Origin: Blasia pusilla
Lineage: Eukaryota; Marchantiophyta; Marchantiopsida; Blasiales
NCBI GenBank assembly: GCA_050084515.1
Contig: CM114274.1
Span: forward strand, 23,684,001 to 23,748,000
DNA length: 64,000 bases
Direction of reading: 5' to 3'
This document shows positions 23,021 to 33,799 of the stretch, piece after piece. The notes beneath the pieces were generated by a model that was given only the letters and a program-made list of their open reading frames with translations, did no database searches and was not told the origin of the DNA. Positions within the stretch are counted from its first letter, which is position 1. Each line of letters begins with the position of its first letter. The position numbers were made by a program, and so were the translations under genes.

Positions 23021-25398
23021 CAAAGATCATTCAAGGGCAACATTCATGGAGAACAAGATGAATTATCAACTAAAGAAAATGTTGAATCTAACTCTAAGCA
23101 CCGGAGGATAGAATGTTAGGGTTTAGGATCTCTAATAATCCAAATGAGACTATGTAGCCTTTAAATGTTGTGAATATAAGTTCTTGCTTCCATACCATTC
23201 TAGGACCAATATGGAATAGGCTTTTAACCAAATTTTAACTGGTTGTCAATATATTTGTACATAACTATTTATTAAGGAAATGTTTTTGAATCTTCATGTG
23301 CTAGTTGTCTGAAAGATGCAAGTGTATATATTTCTTTTTCATTCATACCACAATTATGTGACTTAGGTGAATGATTATTTTTATAATTGAAATAAGTGTA
23401 TCCAATGAGTGGACAAATGCCTTGTATTAACAAAGAACAAGAAATGAGTATTTCAAATAAATATAAAAATATTCAATTTTTACAAATTTTGGATGAGTAT
23501 TTTTTACAAAATTAATAGAATGGATTTTGGAATTTTTGTAGAATCTTTCAACATACATCTAGTCTATATTTACAAATAAAAATTGCAAACATTCCTAAGA
23601 AAGATAAGGAAGCGATCAAGGTCGTATTGTTGAATCCTTTACTTCCAACAATGGATAGCCCTCTTGTTGATCCATCAAGCTTTATCAAGGAGATACATCT
23701 AGAGCAAGAGAGGCTTCAATTGCGATCGAGATCATGTCTATTGTTGCAATTTTTAGATCCAAACTTGTCATATTAAGTTCTTCATGGTGGAAGAAGAGGA
23801 GAGTGCAGGAAAGTGACTAATACCTCTTATACTTGTGACAAGCCCTCTTATTTTACTCGGTGAATTAAAGAAGATTTTGTGGAACATGCTAGGATTGATG
23901 GAAACTCAATATCTCCTTACATTCGTGTGATCCATGGATCAAAAGAGTTTGGGAGGAAAGAAGATCTCGATGTATACATATATCAGAAGAAAGCATGCAA
24001 GTAAGGAAAGTGGAAGTGTAACATATCTTCATGCACATGTTTTTTTTTAAGCAAAGAGGGATGAATGATGATTGGAGCACAATATTTCTTGGTTGTAGAG
24101 AGGGTATTCAAAGAGGAGTATCTATGGCATTGGATATTATCCTAGGATCTAGGAAGTATTGAGAGCCATTAAGATCGACTAAGGCTAGAAATAGGAGCAC
24201 CAATCCTTATCTTAAGAAGCAAGTACCATTCCCTATGGGAGAAATTATCCCTAAAAGCACTCGACCATCAAAATTAGGTGGCCGATTTGTGGCAACCAAA
24301 GGAGCCCAACCCAACCGCCCTCCCGCCTTTGCTTGTTATAACTACAAAGCATACCCAAAAAATTGAAAAAATCTCTTCACAAACTCGATAGGTCCACATC
24401 GTGCAACAACTTCAACATCACAACTTCATTCAAGTCAGGGAGCACCATTAATCGAGCCAATGCTCAAGCAAAAGAGACAGTTAGATCTGCCATTTTGGAC
24501 TACTTTGGTAATCATTTTGAGGAATATGCACAATCTTGGGGAAAGAAACTAATTGATTGATATGACCTATATAAATTTAATGGAGCGAATATTTGAGAAA
24601 AAGTATTACCTGGAAGTTGAGTTGGTGAATGGCACAATCAAGATGAAAGTATAACCTCAATGCGAAGTGGTCATCAAAAAATTAAAAGCGAAGAGTTGAC
24701 AACTTCTGGATCAATACCTAGAGTCATTAGTGAGAGTTCAAGAGTTGGAGACTTAGAATAATCATAAATATACTTGATGTTTGGGGAAAGATTTAAGGAT
24801 ACTCAAATATTCTCACATTGGAAGAGAAATCCATACTCATTGTGGATTGAGTGGACACAAATACTTATCATGGGTCTTATTGGTAGTTCATCATGACTTT
24901 AGATCAAAACTTGCCAAAGACTAGTAGGTGGAAGATGTGTATAGCATGTTTGAGTAGATTGGATTGGTCCCATGTGCTAGTCTTAGAATGTGTTGTTGTG
25001 CTTTCAATCTTCATTTCTTGTTAGAAATTCAATTCGCATCTTAGTCGTTAAAGTGCTCCTACCAAGTACTATTCCTAAAAAAATCCAAATAAACTTTGGG
25101 AGATAGAGGAAACTTTTCTCCTAAAGGTAGTCAAAAAATAAAGTGGATTGTAATACCTTAGAGTATGATCTTGGATATGAAATTTTTTTGTCCAATCATT
25201 TTTCAAACGTGCGACAACTTGAATTGAATTTGGAGGTTCACAAGAAACTTCACATTCTATGCCTCAATATTGATGGATGGCGTAACATCAGAGTTCTTGC
25301 AACAAATAGTGGAAGGATTGTACAATACCAATTCCACTTTTGATTCAACTTAGAGTTGAGTATACAAAACTATTTATAGAAGGGAGATAATACTCAAA
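23021..25398. other. Intergenic, scattered coding-like scraps
   Basis: AT-rich DNA with short plus-strand frames. 24,363-24,560 contains AKETVRSAILDYFGNHFEEY. 25,143-25,343 contains LNIDGWRNIRVLATNSGRIV. They look like decayed transposon or gag-like coding sequence, but I cannot name a family. Confidence 0.35.
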
Positions 25399-26806
25399 GT
25401 TGCACATAGGTAAAGTCTGTGTCCATAGATATGTCTGTGGACTTATGTACGTCCCTAGGACGGATATGTCTATGTGGGCGTGGGTACCCGCGGCTTGCAC
25501 CTGAGCCCGACCCGTTCGCAACGTACATCCGAGATCGACCAGTCCACACACCCAGTCTAAGGCGTTGATTCCATGGTCAAAATTCTTGGGGTCGCACGCG
25601 ACCCCAAGAAACTTTATCCAGCTGCAAGAGCCGGCAGGTTCAACCGGAACCTACATAATGGCTCAAATCTCCTTCCCGGTCAAGTCATTTCGTTACTCTA
25701 CACCATCAACAGAAACCTAGATTTTTCCAAATAGCAACCGGCCCTAGAAGGTTTCACAAGGCGTGAGGATGTCGCGGCTTTCTTGCACCCAAAAATAATG
25801 GTCGTAGGAATTACAAGGACCTTGGGAGAAAACTAAGGATGCTATCATAAACCGAGGACTCTCACCATTTTAGAAATACATGAATCGTAAGATGTGCTTG
25901 ATTAGACGTAACTGCCAGGGTCATCAATTCGAGTTTTTCCATGAATCGCGCCCTAAGAACCTGTCACCCATTTTGTAGCCTGCCCTATGCCTGCATTAGC
26001 ACGAGGCAAGCCCACACAGGGCTCCCGTAGGGCCGGCTTGAACCACACCCGCCCTCCATGGGCCCGCACATAGCCTGCACTGGCCTACCCTCAGGCCATA
26101 TTGGCCCACGAAGGTGGGCTTATAGACCGCCCTATGCCAGCCTATCGCATGCAAGGTTCCACATAAACTGATAAGTATAGACATATCCATCGATATGCAG
26201 CTCGTATACCAGTGACCCACATTCGAGCCTGCCCCTAAGCCTGCCAAGCACGTAGCGGAGACCCGAAATGTCCGAGTCCACACCAGTTTTGTGGCCCACG
26301 CGTAGCTTGTACGAGTCCCCAACAAGCATGTTTCTAGACCCGCATAGCAGGTTGGGAACCATTCGGCGGGCTCAAGAATGGCCCTATGCTAGCTTGAGCC
26401 CGCCTAATGAGGGTTTTGTGTTTAAGATTTGGGTGGTGCAAGCTGCGCGCGGGCCACAAAACCGGTGCAAGCTCGACCATCCTGAATCTATGCTACATGC
26501 TCGACGAGCTCAGGTGCAAGCCACCGGTATCTAAGCTCGCATGGACATGCATACGGACTTTGTCTGTGTCCAACCCTGATTGCGAGACAATGTGGGCTTA
26601 GGATGGGCCCGTGGCGGCTATAAAACAAGCCACAAGTTCTTAGACTGAGTGAGGGCTTGCCGAGCCTAGATGTACGTTGTGGATGGGACGAGCTTGGATG
26701 TGGGTCACAAGTCCTTGAGCACGCGTGGAGATGTCCGTCCTAGGGATAGACATAAGTCCATGCACATGAACATGTCCGCCTACACGAACTTTTTTCTGTG
26801 TGCAAC
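25399..26806. mobile_element. 1.4-kb element with ~80-bp terminal inverted repeats
   Basis: The left end starts GTTGCACATAGGTAAAGTC and passes through GTGGACTTATGTACGTCCC and TAGGACGGATATGTCTATG. The reverse complement of the right end starts GTTGCACACAGAAAAAAGTT and passes through ATGGACTTATGTCTATCCC and TAGGACGGACATCTCCACG. The inside is GC-rich and rich in GCCCGC/GGGCTC words, has no transposase-like frame, and is unlike the flanking AT-rich DNA. It is a non-autonomous DNA element. A target duplication could not be fixed. Confidence 0.65.
25583..25610. repeat. Perfect 12-bp-arm palindrome
   Basis: TTCTTGGGGTCG at 25,583-25,594 is mirrored exactly at 25,599-25,610 around CACG. It lies inside the 1.4-kb element. 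Confidence 0.75.
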
Positions 26807-26849
26807 CTTGCCAATGCACCACTTGATTAGGAAAGGGTAGAGCATCCCT

Positions 26850-28506
26850 TAATTCAATTAGTGGAGCCAGATGATTGGAGGGCTAATTTTTCCAACCATG
26901 AATGTTGGAATCTAGAGAAAATCAAGAAGCTCATCTTGAATCCACAAAGGACATTAATATATCGCCAAGACTTGAGTTACCTAATTTTGCACTCCAAGAA
27001 GCTATAGAGAATGCATCTATAATCAGGCCAACTACTCATGTAACACCATGAGTTGAGTAACCTACCACTTTTCTTATTAAGGGTGAACATGAAATCATCA
27101 AAAATTCTTGGACTCTTCCCCATATTGGGGATAAAGTAAGGTCAAGAATAGATTTGGTGTCTTCTATAGTTAATGGAGTTGTGTTACCTGCAAAAAGTTC
27201 CAATATACCAAATGCTTCTACAATTCATCCGTTGCCTATTGTTGATAGGGTTGTAAGAGAAAATAAATTAATCAATCTTGCAAGGAGACCAAATTTCCAA
27301 GAAAGTGATAACATTAGGAAGTTACGATTACAAAGGAGTTTGAATCGTACTAGCAGTTGTCATACATTGGGTTCTATGATAAAGATATGTCTGTCATGTC
27401 GTGCCTTGTATTGGAAGTGTGAAAAGATCAAAGGTACAAAGTTTGGTGACTCACCATATGACACGTGTTGTGGCCATGGAAGAATACAATTATCCCTTTG
27501 GAAATCGTCTCCTCCATTTTCAAAATTGTTGATTTCAGGTATTGGTCCTAGAAATCTTCATTTCCTTATACATGCTAGAGCTTACAATTAACACTTCAAC
27601 TTGCATCTACTAGCGTTCATGTTAATGTAAACTAGTGGTACTTGACACTTTAGGGTCTAAGGCGGCATCTATCATTCTATTCGACTCTTACATCCTGATA
27701 TAGGGGGATATCCCCCATTTGCTCAACTCTACATTCATGATATTTTAAATGAATTGGAGAATCGAGGGAGAATTATGTCAAGATCTTCTGATCTTAGTAT
27801 AGACATCTTGAATTATATCAATGCAGTCCATATATCAAGATCTTCTGATCTTAGTATAGACATCTTGAATTATATCAATGTAGTCCATATGTCAAGATCT
27901 TTTATCATATGGAAAATGAAGCAAGTGATCTTATTATGGGGATCATCCTCAAGGCAAGAAAGAGAGGTCTTGATGCAAAGCGTTATAACTTACCAACTTC
28001 TTCTGAGGTTGTTGGTATTTTTTCGGATGATTGAAGTGAACATGTTGACCATCGTGATATAATTGTACGATTGCATGGAGGAGGAGTGAGGCGTATACGT
28101 GACCTCAATGAAACATAAATTCCATTACACTTTTTTCTATTATTTATCTATGGTAAAGCAGGTTGCCATCCCGAAATATCGTTTAAAAGACTTGGAGGTT
28201 ATTCATGGAGAAGAGAGAAACTTTGAAACTTCACATGATTGCATGGATGAGGAAAGAGTTAATGGTGGTATTACTGAGGAAAGAAGGATGAAGAGTGCTA
28301 CGGCCTTCCAATTTTCATGTTTTTGACTTCAAACCCAGATTAGAGGCGAAGATGATAATCGCGCTATTGCGGTTTGGTCGACTTACTCAATAATATATGG
28401 TTGACCTCTATGCCATTGTATAAATGCAACGATTGTCATTGATTCACTTAAATCAAAAAGAGTTAAGGGTTGAATTATATCAAGGTGTGAAGGATGCCAT
28501 GCATTG
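26850..28506 (+). pseudogene. Canonical plant Helitron Rep, N-terminal half
   Basis: Plus-strand frames follow the N-terminal part of plant Helitron helicase-Rep proteins. 27,370-27,590 holds the zinc-binding block CLSCRALYWKCE and YDTCCGHGRIQLSLWK, and then GPRNLHFLIHARAYN. 27,690-27,760 gives GGYPPFAQLYIHDILNELEN. 28,030-28,110 gives HVDHRDIIVRLHGGGVRRI. 28,420-28,506 gives QRLSLIHLNQKELRVELYQG. Stops and shifts occur throughout. The frame is cut at ATTG (28,503-28,506) by the Ty3 element and resumes in the same phase at 38,459. Confidence 0.85.
27778..27900 (+). repeat. 57-bp in-frame tandem duplication
   Basis: The unit beginning TCAAGATCTTCTGATCTTAG starts at 27,778 and again at 27,835, with 9 bases of a third copy at 27,892. 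The full copies differ at about one position. At 57 bp it adds 19 codons without shifting the frame of the Helitron Rep. Confidence 0.9.
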
Positions 28507-28635
28507 TGTCGTGCACATACACATCGCTACACAACATACATCGCTGTCACCGAACACACACACAAACACGCATGATCCCATGCTAACTCATGGCATCCAA
28601 ACAACAAGACAAGAAGAACCAAAATATCTCCAATC
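28507..28635. repeat. 129-bp direct repeat, outer copy
   Basis: Begins TGTCGTGCACATACACATCG and matches 29,092-29,220 with about two differences. It forms the extreme left border of the insertion. The next 172 bp (28,636-28,807) are unique. Confidence 0.9.
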
Positions 28636-28807
28636 TCTCTCTCATGTCAAACCAAACCCACTCTCCTAATGAGAGGCTTGGGTTACACTCACAAGGCAAG
28701 GAATCATAGCTCCGCCGCCTCATGCCAAGAGGTTCAACAAAGAGAGAATGAGCTCTCAAGCTCTCTCTCCTTGAAGTATACCCCTCTCCTCTCCCAAGCT
28801 CTCTCCA

Positions 28808-29089
28808 TGGTAACCTATTCTCCCAAGTCACCTCCTTGGCTCTTGACCTGATGTAGGAGGTCAAGGGCCACTTACCAAAAATAGTAAGTCGATCATATAC
28901 TCAAAATGGTACTTACCTAAAATAGTAAGTTCCTCAATATGGCTCCAAATGAGCCGAAACGAAGGGAAAACCTGCTATCTCAGGTTTCCAAGGGCCTCAA
29001 CAGGTCACCCTCGACCTACTGGGCGTGTCCTCCACTACTCATGAAGGCGCTCTATTAGATCCCACCGATCTATCCTAAAAGACGTGACA
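28808..29089 (-). repeat. Left LTR (3' LTR of the minus element)
   Basis: 282 bp starting TGGTAACC and ending GACGTGACA on the plus strand, aligned over its whole length with 38,173-38,454. About nine differences are visible. It has the TG...CA ends expected of an LTR. Confidence 0.88.
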
Positions 29090-29091
29090 GC

Positions 29092-29220
29092 TGTCGTGCG
29101 CATACACATCGCTACACAACATACATCGCTGTCACCGAACACACACACAAACACGCATGATCCCATGCTAACTCATGGCATCCAAACAACGAGACAAGAA
29201 GAACCAAAATATCTCCAATC
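29092..29220. repeat. 129-bp direct repeat, inner copy
   Basis: Second copy of 28,507-28,635, placed 2 bp inside the left LTR. The C-run just beyond it (near 29,222) is a purine run on the minus strand and may be the polypurine tract. Confidence 0.9.
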
Positions 29221-29402
29221 GCCCCCCTAGCTGGTGGTTAGGTCCCTCTAACTCCAGATAGCCATCTATCCCTACCTACCATGACATACATCTCTCGGAC
29301 GCTAAGAGCAAGAAGGTCGGGTGCTCATGTGGCCCCATCGTTAGTCGCCTCCTTATCATCCATGTCATAGACACAAGTCGGAATGTAGAACTACCTTCTC
29401 TA

Positions 29403-29540
29403 TGTACATCTGGGACACATCCATCGTCCCTGAGGAACCCTAGTGAGAGGTGGCGTCAAACATGCGATATGCCATCCTCTCGAACACCCATCACAGACTA
29501 GCATCGTGGCCGCACCACGGGCAGAACCACACAACATACA
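29403..29540 (-). pseudogene. PHD finger at integrase C terminus
   Basis: The last 46 residues of the pol frame have the spacing C-x2-C-x11-C-x2-C-x4-H-x2-C-x14-C-x2-C, the Cys4-His-Cys3 zinc signature of PHD fingers, with the usual Trp two residues before the seventh Cys (GRWMCPRC). The core reads MLVCDGCSRGWHIACLTPP. PHD fingers bind histone H3 tails. It follows the integrase C-terminal domain in one open frame with a normal stop, at the place where plant chromoviruses carry a chromodomain. I infer a role in choosing the insertion site. All eight zinc ligands are intact although the rest of pol is broken. Confidence 0.9.
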
Positions 29541-30641
29541 ACGCAAGCCTGCAGGAACTACTACTAAGCTCGGATCTATTGTACCATCAATGTTAGGAAG
29601 GTGACATGGCGCACAATTACGCACATGGTCCTTCCATACCATACCATCGCGTCCCTCCAGCAAGAGAACACCCGATGGCAAAATGTCACGCACTCTCAGG
29701 ATAGTGCGCCCTACAGTCACATCCAACGTCGTCGGTGCCGTTTGCTGCAAATAGACATAATCTCCATGATGAAACCTCTGGATAGTTGGTCGATAACCAC
29801 CACCTCGAATAGTCGCATACCTCAACGTATCCCGATGCTGTGCAATCGCCAAGTTCTCGAACGCCATGGGCATCACTCTTCGAAATAACTCAGCCCTCTG
29901 AGAACATGCTCGCACTCATACATCTGGGTCATCAAGGTTCAGCACCTCACCAGCATCTCGACGAATGGCCGCAGGTAAATCTGGCTCTCGGCCATAAAGT
30001 AGCAAGTACGGTGAAAAAGACGCTAAGGATGCCTGCCTGCTGAATCTGTATCCCATCGCCAACCATGGCAACTGGAGGTCCCAATCTCCTAGGTGACCTC
30101 TCTGCAAGCCATACTTGCGTAAACCCCTCTTCACCGTCTGCACAACTCTCTCCGCTAATCCATCCGCCTTAGGATGATCTCGCGAAGTTGTGCGGTGGTC
30201 GATCGGCCTTTGATCACACAAGGCTGGAACTCACCGCGAAACTTCGGTACCTTGGTCATCAACACCTCGGCTAGTGCGCCATAATGACTCAAAGACTCTG
30301 TCAAGGAAGGCATAAGCTACTCCCTCACTTGCCTTGTCGGCAATGCAACCAACTCGATCCACCGAGAAGTGCTCGACCATCACCAACACATAACGATCGT
30401 GGACGCTCCGTCAGGGCAAAGGTCCTGCAAAATCCAAACTCCATCTTTACCCTAAGCCCATGATCGGTAATGGATGCAAATGTGGAGTCGAAGCATTGAA
30501 CGATGCTCGGACCCGATCACACACCATGCACCTGGCAACAAACTGTTGAACGTCAGTCTGCATGCCTCGCCACCAATACTGAATCTGGAGCAAGCTATAC
30601 GTCCGCTTCACCCCAAAGTGACCCAACTCCTCGTGGGCATG
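29541..30641 (-). pseudogene. Ty3 integrase, broken
   Basis: The N-terminal zinc domain gives HAHEELGHFG and CMVCDR (HHCC). The core gives LDFAGPL for the first catalytic Asp, HDRYVLVMVEHFS, and HPKADGLAERVVQTVK, which carries the catalytic Glu. The C-terminal domain gives HGDYVYLQQ, GVLLLEGRDG and NCAPCHLPN, and runs straight into the PHD finger. The core between 30,222 and 30,446 is split by at least two shifts. The enzyme inserts the cDNA copy into host DNA. Confidence 0.88.
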
Positions 30642-32459
30642 TTGCACTAGTCGTGCTCTCTGCAAAGGATGCGGCACTACGCGTACTCTGCCATCATCCC
30701 AAACCCTCAAAACATGTGTCCCTTCCCAACGGAACCGTCTGGCCCGTTGTAGGATCCGATCCCGCTCTCTAGCATCCATGGTGCTCGCAAGGCTGCCAGT
30801 ACGAAGGTACTCTAAGACTACTCCATCATCATGAATATCTCGGCCACTTGTCGTGTCCTCACTGGCCTCGGGATCCAAAGACTCTCCACTAGACCTCGCC
30901 ATCGAAGTCTCCACACTCTGGCTCTCCATAGCCAACATGCCTAAATAGGCTGACGCGTGCCATCCTGGCACCGACTCCTCATCACTCTCTCCATGCCATC
31001 GAGCTCCAGTCGCATCTCGCTGACTCGGGCATGGGTTACGACTCAACCCATCTGCATCCTGGTTGAGCGTTCTAGGTCTATGTACCACCTGAAAATCATA
31101 CTCCTGCAACAACAGAGCCCATCTCGCAAGCTTCCCTGTAAGCTTGTCGGACTCCATCAACCACTTCAGTGGTTGATGATCGATGATGATGGTAAAGGGT
31201 TGCCGAATAAGTAACACCTAAAATGCGCGACACCCACACATGACCAAGCACTCACCCTCATACGAGTGATTGCCGCCTCTGCAGCGTTGTTCGAGTGGCT
31301 AGCGTAAGCCACCACAAACTCTCTACCCTCATCATCATGCTGGGTGAGCACCGCTCCAAGTCCCAACATGCTCCAATCTGTGTGCAACTGGAAAGGACGC
31401 TCCCTCATCGGTCTCCTCAAGATGGGTGCGGACGTCAACCTGTCCTTGAGCAACTGAAATGCTCGCTCCTGCTCATCCCCCCAGTGCCACTCGTGATCCA
31501 CCTTGGTGAGCAAGGTCAGCGGCTTCGCAATCGAACTGAATCCCTTGACGTATCGCCGATAGAAGTTCGCCAATCCCATGAATGCGCGAACACGGCTCAC
31601 ATCTGTAGGGCGTGGAATGCGTGAGATAGCCTCTACCTTCGTCTGCTGAACACCAAGGCCCCTGGGTATATCGTATGACCCAAGTACTCAATCTGGTCGT
31701 AGAAGAACTTGCACTTGCCTGGATGTAGCTTCAGCCCATGTAATTGCAATCGTCGAAACACCTCCTCTAGATGTTGCTCATGCTCCTCAACCGTGGCGCT
31801 AAAGACTACGATGTCATCAATATAACACCTAGCAAAATCCAGACCAGCCAAGATCCTATCCATGACCCTCTGAAACTCAGCCGGGGCGTTCTTTAACCCA
31901 AATGGTAAGAACCGCCACTGGTACAAACAATCCTTCCCGTGAGGATCGATGCCCCAAAATGCCGTCTTACACTGTCCTCCAATCGATAGGCGGTGATGGT
32001 ATCCACTCATAAATCAATGAATCAAGACCTTTGCGTGACCAATCGCATCAAAGATCTCCTCAAGGGTGGGCATGGCATACCTATCGGACCGTGCGCCGAT
32101 TGATACGTCGGTAATCCCCACACATCCGCCTATCCGTCCGGTTGCCATGCACATCCTTCTTGGCGGGCATGATAAAGTGGCGATGCATACTCCCCATGCG
32201 ACATCTCCACTAGTCCTGCTCCGACCAAGTCTTGGCTCCTACTCTGAATCAGAGCCCTCTCCATATCAATGTACCTGTAGGGTCGTCGGAAGATCGGCAT
32301 ATCACTCGACAACTCAATGCGGATCCCCGGTCCCTTCAGCGTACCCAAATCCTCCATGCTAAACGCAAAGCAACTCCTATAACTCCTGAGGAACTGATGT
32401 ATTCGGCGCCGCTCTCCTCCTGTCAACTTAGGGCCCATATCTGGCTCCCAAGTCTCCAT
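30642..32459 (-). pseudogene. Ty3 reverse transcriptase and RNase H, broken
   Basis: The N-terminal fingers give PIFRRPYRY and GAGLVEMSHGEYASPLYHAR (32,130-32,459). The palm gives LPFGLKNAPAEFQRVMD and the catalytic YIDDIVVFS at 31,813-31,824 on the minus strand. The thumb gives FMGLANFYRRYVKGFS. RNase H gives HTDWSMLGLGAVLTQ, IIDHQPLKWLM and NQDADGLSRNP. A frameshift just before the first palm motif (MSGYHH) and another near 31,620 separate the blocks. The enzyme copies the element RNA to DNA. The order RT-RNase H-integrase fits Ty3/gypsy. Confidence 0.92.
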
Positions 32460-32789
32460 CGTGACTACGGTAGGACTCTGCGGCGCGGGTATCGGTGGTT
32501 GCTATGGTGCAACCCCGTCTCAAACAACAACACTCGGCCGCTCTCCTGCAGCCAACTGCAAACTCTGATCTCCTCCACGTGCAGTGCTCGAAACCACGCT
32601 CGATGCTGTGGCTATCATCTCCTTGCGTACCTTCAAAACATCCCAAGAAGTCCAAGGGTGTCTCTCCCGATCTCCCCTGGTGCGTAGATCTCCTCGGGTC
32701 TCGCCTGACCACTTTGCCTCCACCGTCTCGGTAGGCATGGGGCTCACCAACGCAACATTGTGATCATTGCGATCTCATACGGCTTATTT
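32460..32789 (-). pseudogene. Linker between methyltransferase and RT
   Basis: Minus-strand frames between the two enzymes are low in motif content (for example VRKEMIATASSVV, and QSLQLAAGERPSVVV in another frame) and look like a flexible polyprotein linker. Frames shift at about 32,520 and 32,760. Confidence 0.5.
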
Positions 32790-33790
32790 GCTCGCCCCAC
32801 TCCCAAGGCGAGGATCCATGTCAGCGATTCAGTCCATTGCGACCCAAGACATGGCGTCGTGAGGCCTCTGACACTGATGGTACTGCCGTCACTCCTGTGG
32901 GAAATCCCATCGCTCGCTCTCTCTCGTCGGCGTTGGGCTCCACCAACCGCTGAACCTGGTCATCCCAAACCAAGCCAGGACCTGCCTCTTTGTATGCATA
33001 GGAAGCGGAAAACTCACAACGTGGGCAAGGCGCCCCGCCGGCCTACCCTGTTGACCATAGTCGGCGGTGGTCGATCATCGTGCCTCCTTTGCTGTGATCG
33101 GCGACTGGATCGAATGGAATCCACTAACAAAGGGGAGGGGCGCTCCACTCTTGCATACGCCCTCCATAACACCGCATGGGGCACCAAGTTGGTCCACCAT
33201 AGACGCGGGCGATGGGCTCTAGAACCTACACTCGCCGCATCCAAGAACACTGCTGGGCGATCCACGCACGCACCTGATGAGCACTCATCACGACCCGTGA
33301 CACGAGTCTCCTAAGATCGGCACATTTCTCGAATGTAGGCTGGAGAACGAGACTGGTGCTCATGCAACTACCGTAAGACCCTCAACATCTCCCAAAACAA
33401 CCTAGACCGAGTGTCAACCAACCCGCTGCCTCGTCCAACACTCGATTGGCCCTGACATGGCTAACCGGCAATGACCAAATCAATGGTCCCTACCCGCTCT
33501 AAGTCCTGCGCCCCCAACAACAAAATATCCTCGAGGGAACTGGTACCCCAGATCTTTGGGCCTTGCACAATAAGTCGGGAAAACGAGGCGTAATTGCGCT
33601 ACATGTCGTAGTGAGACGCCCCTCGCAACATCATCACTCTCCACATACAAGTACTGCTGTACTCGCACTCCTGCTGTACTCGCACTCCTGCTTGCAAAAC
33701 AGCAGCTAACCCGGTGCTAATCCCTCCAAAGAAATCTAACTCTCGAATATCCTCCTCCGGGGTACACCACACAATGGGTGTAGTATCCAA
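32790..33790 (-). pseudogene. DNA cytosine-5 methyltransferase domain in pol
   Basis: Minus-strand frames give, in order, the conserved motifs of C5-methyltransferases. Motif I is LDFFGGISTGLAA (33,701-33,739), which binds AdoMet. Motif IV is PCQGQS with the catalytic Cys at 33,455-33,457, preceded by TIDLVIAG. RSRLFWEMLRVL and an AYI-x-EM remnant of motif VI follow. Motif VIII is RAHRPRLWWTN (33,188-33,220). The motif IX/X region is NADERERAMGFPTGVT (32,881-32,940), then SEASRRHVLG and LTWILALGV. The family transfers a methyl group to carbon 5 of cytosine in DNA. The domain lies between protease and reverse transcriptase, and its target-recognition region is short. A stop before PCQ, a 17-bp duplication and other shifts inactivate it. 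WTN, ERERAMGFP and RHVLG recall Dnmt3/DRM-type enzymes, but the subfamily is unproven. Confidence 0.88.
33657..33690. repeat. 17-bp tandem duplication in the methyltransferase
   Basis: CTGTACTCGCACTCCTG occurs exactly at 33,657-33,673 and 33,674-33,690. Because 17 is not a multiple of three it shifts the frame between motif I and the next conserved block. Removing one copy would keep one frame across the site. Confidence 0.92.
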
Positions 33791-33799
33791 GGGTGTCAT

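Noticed and set aside
28507-29089. 583-bp LTR with TGTC...GACA ends
   Set aside because: The right side matches only the inner 282 bp, so a 583-bp LTR is not supported as a pair. The oddity is kept as a finding.
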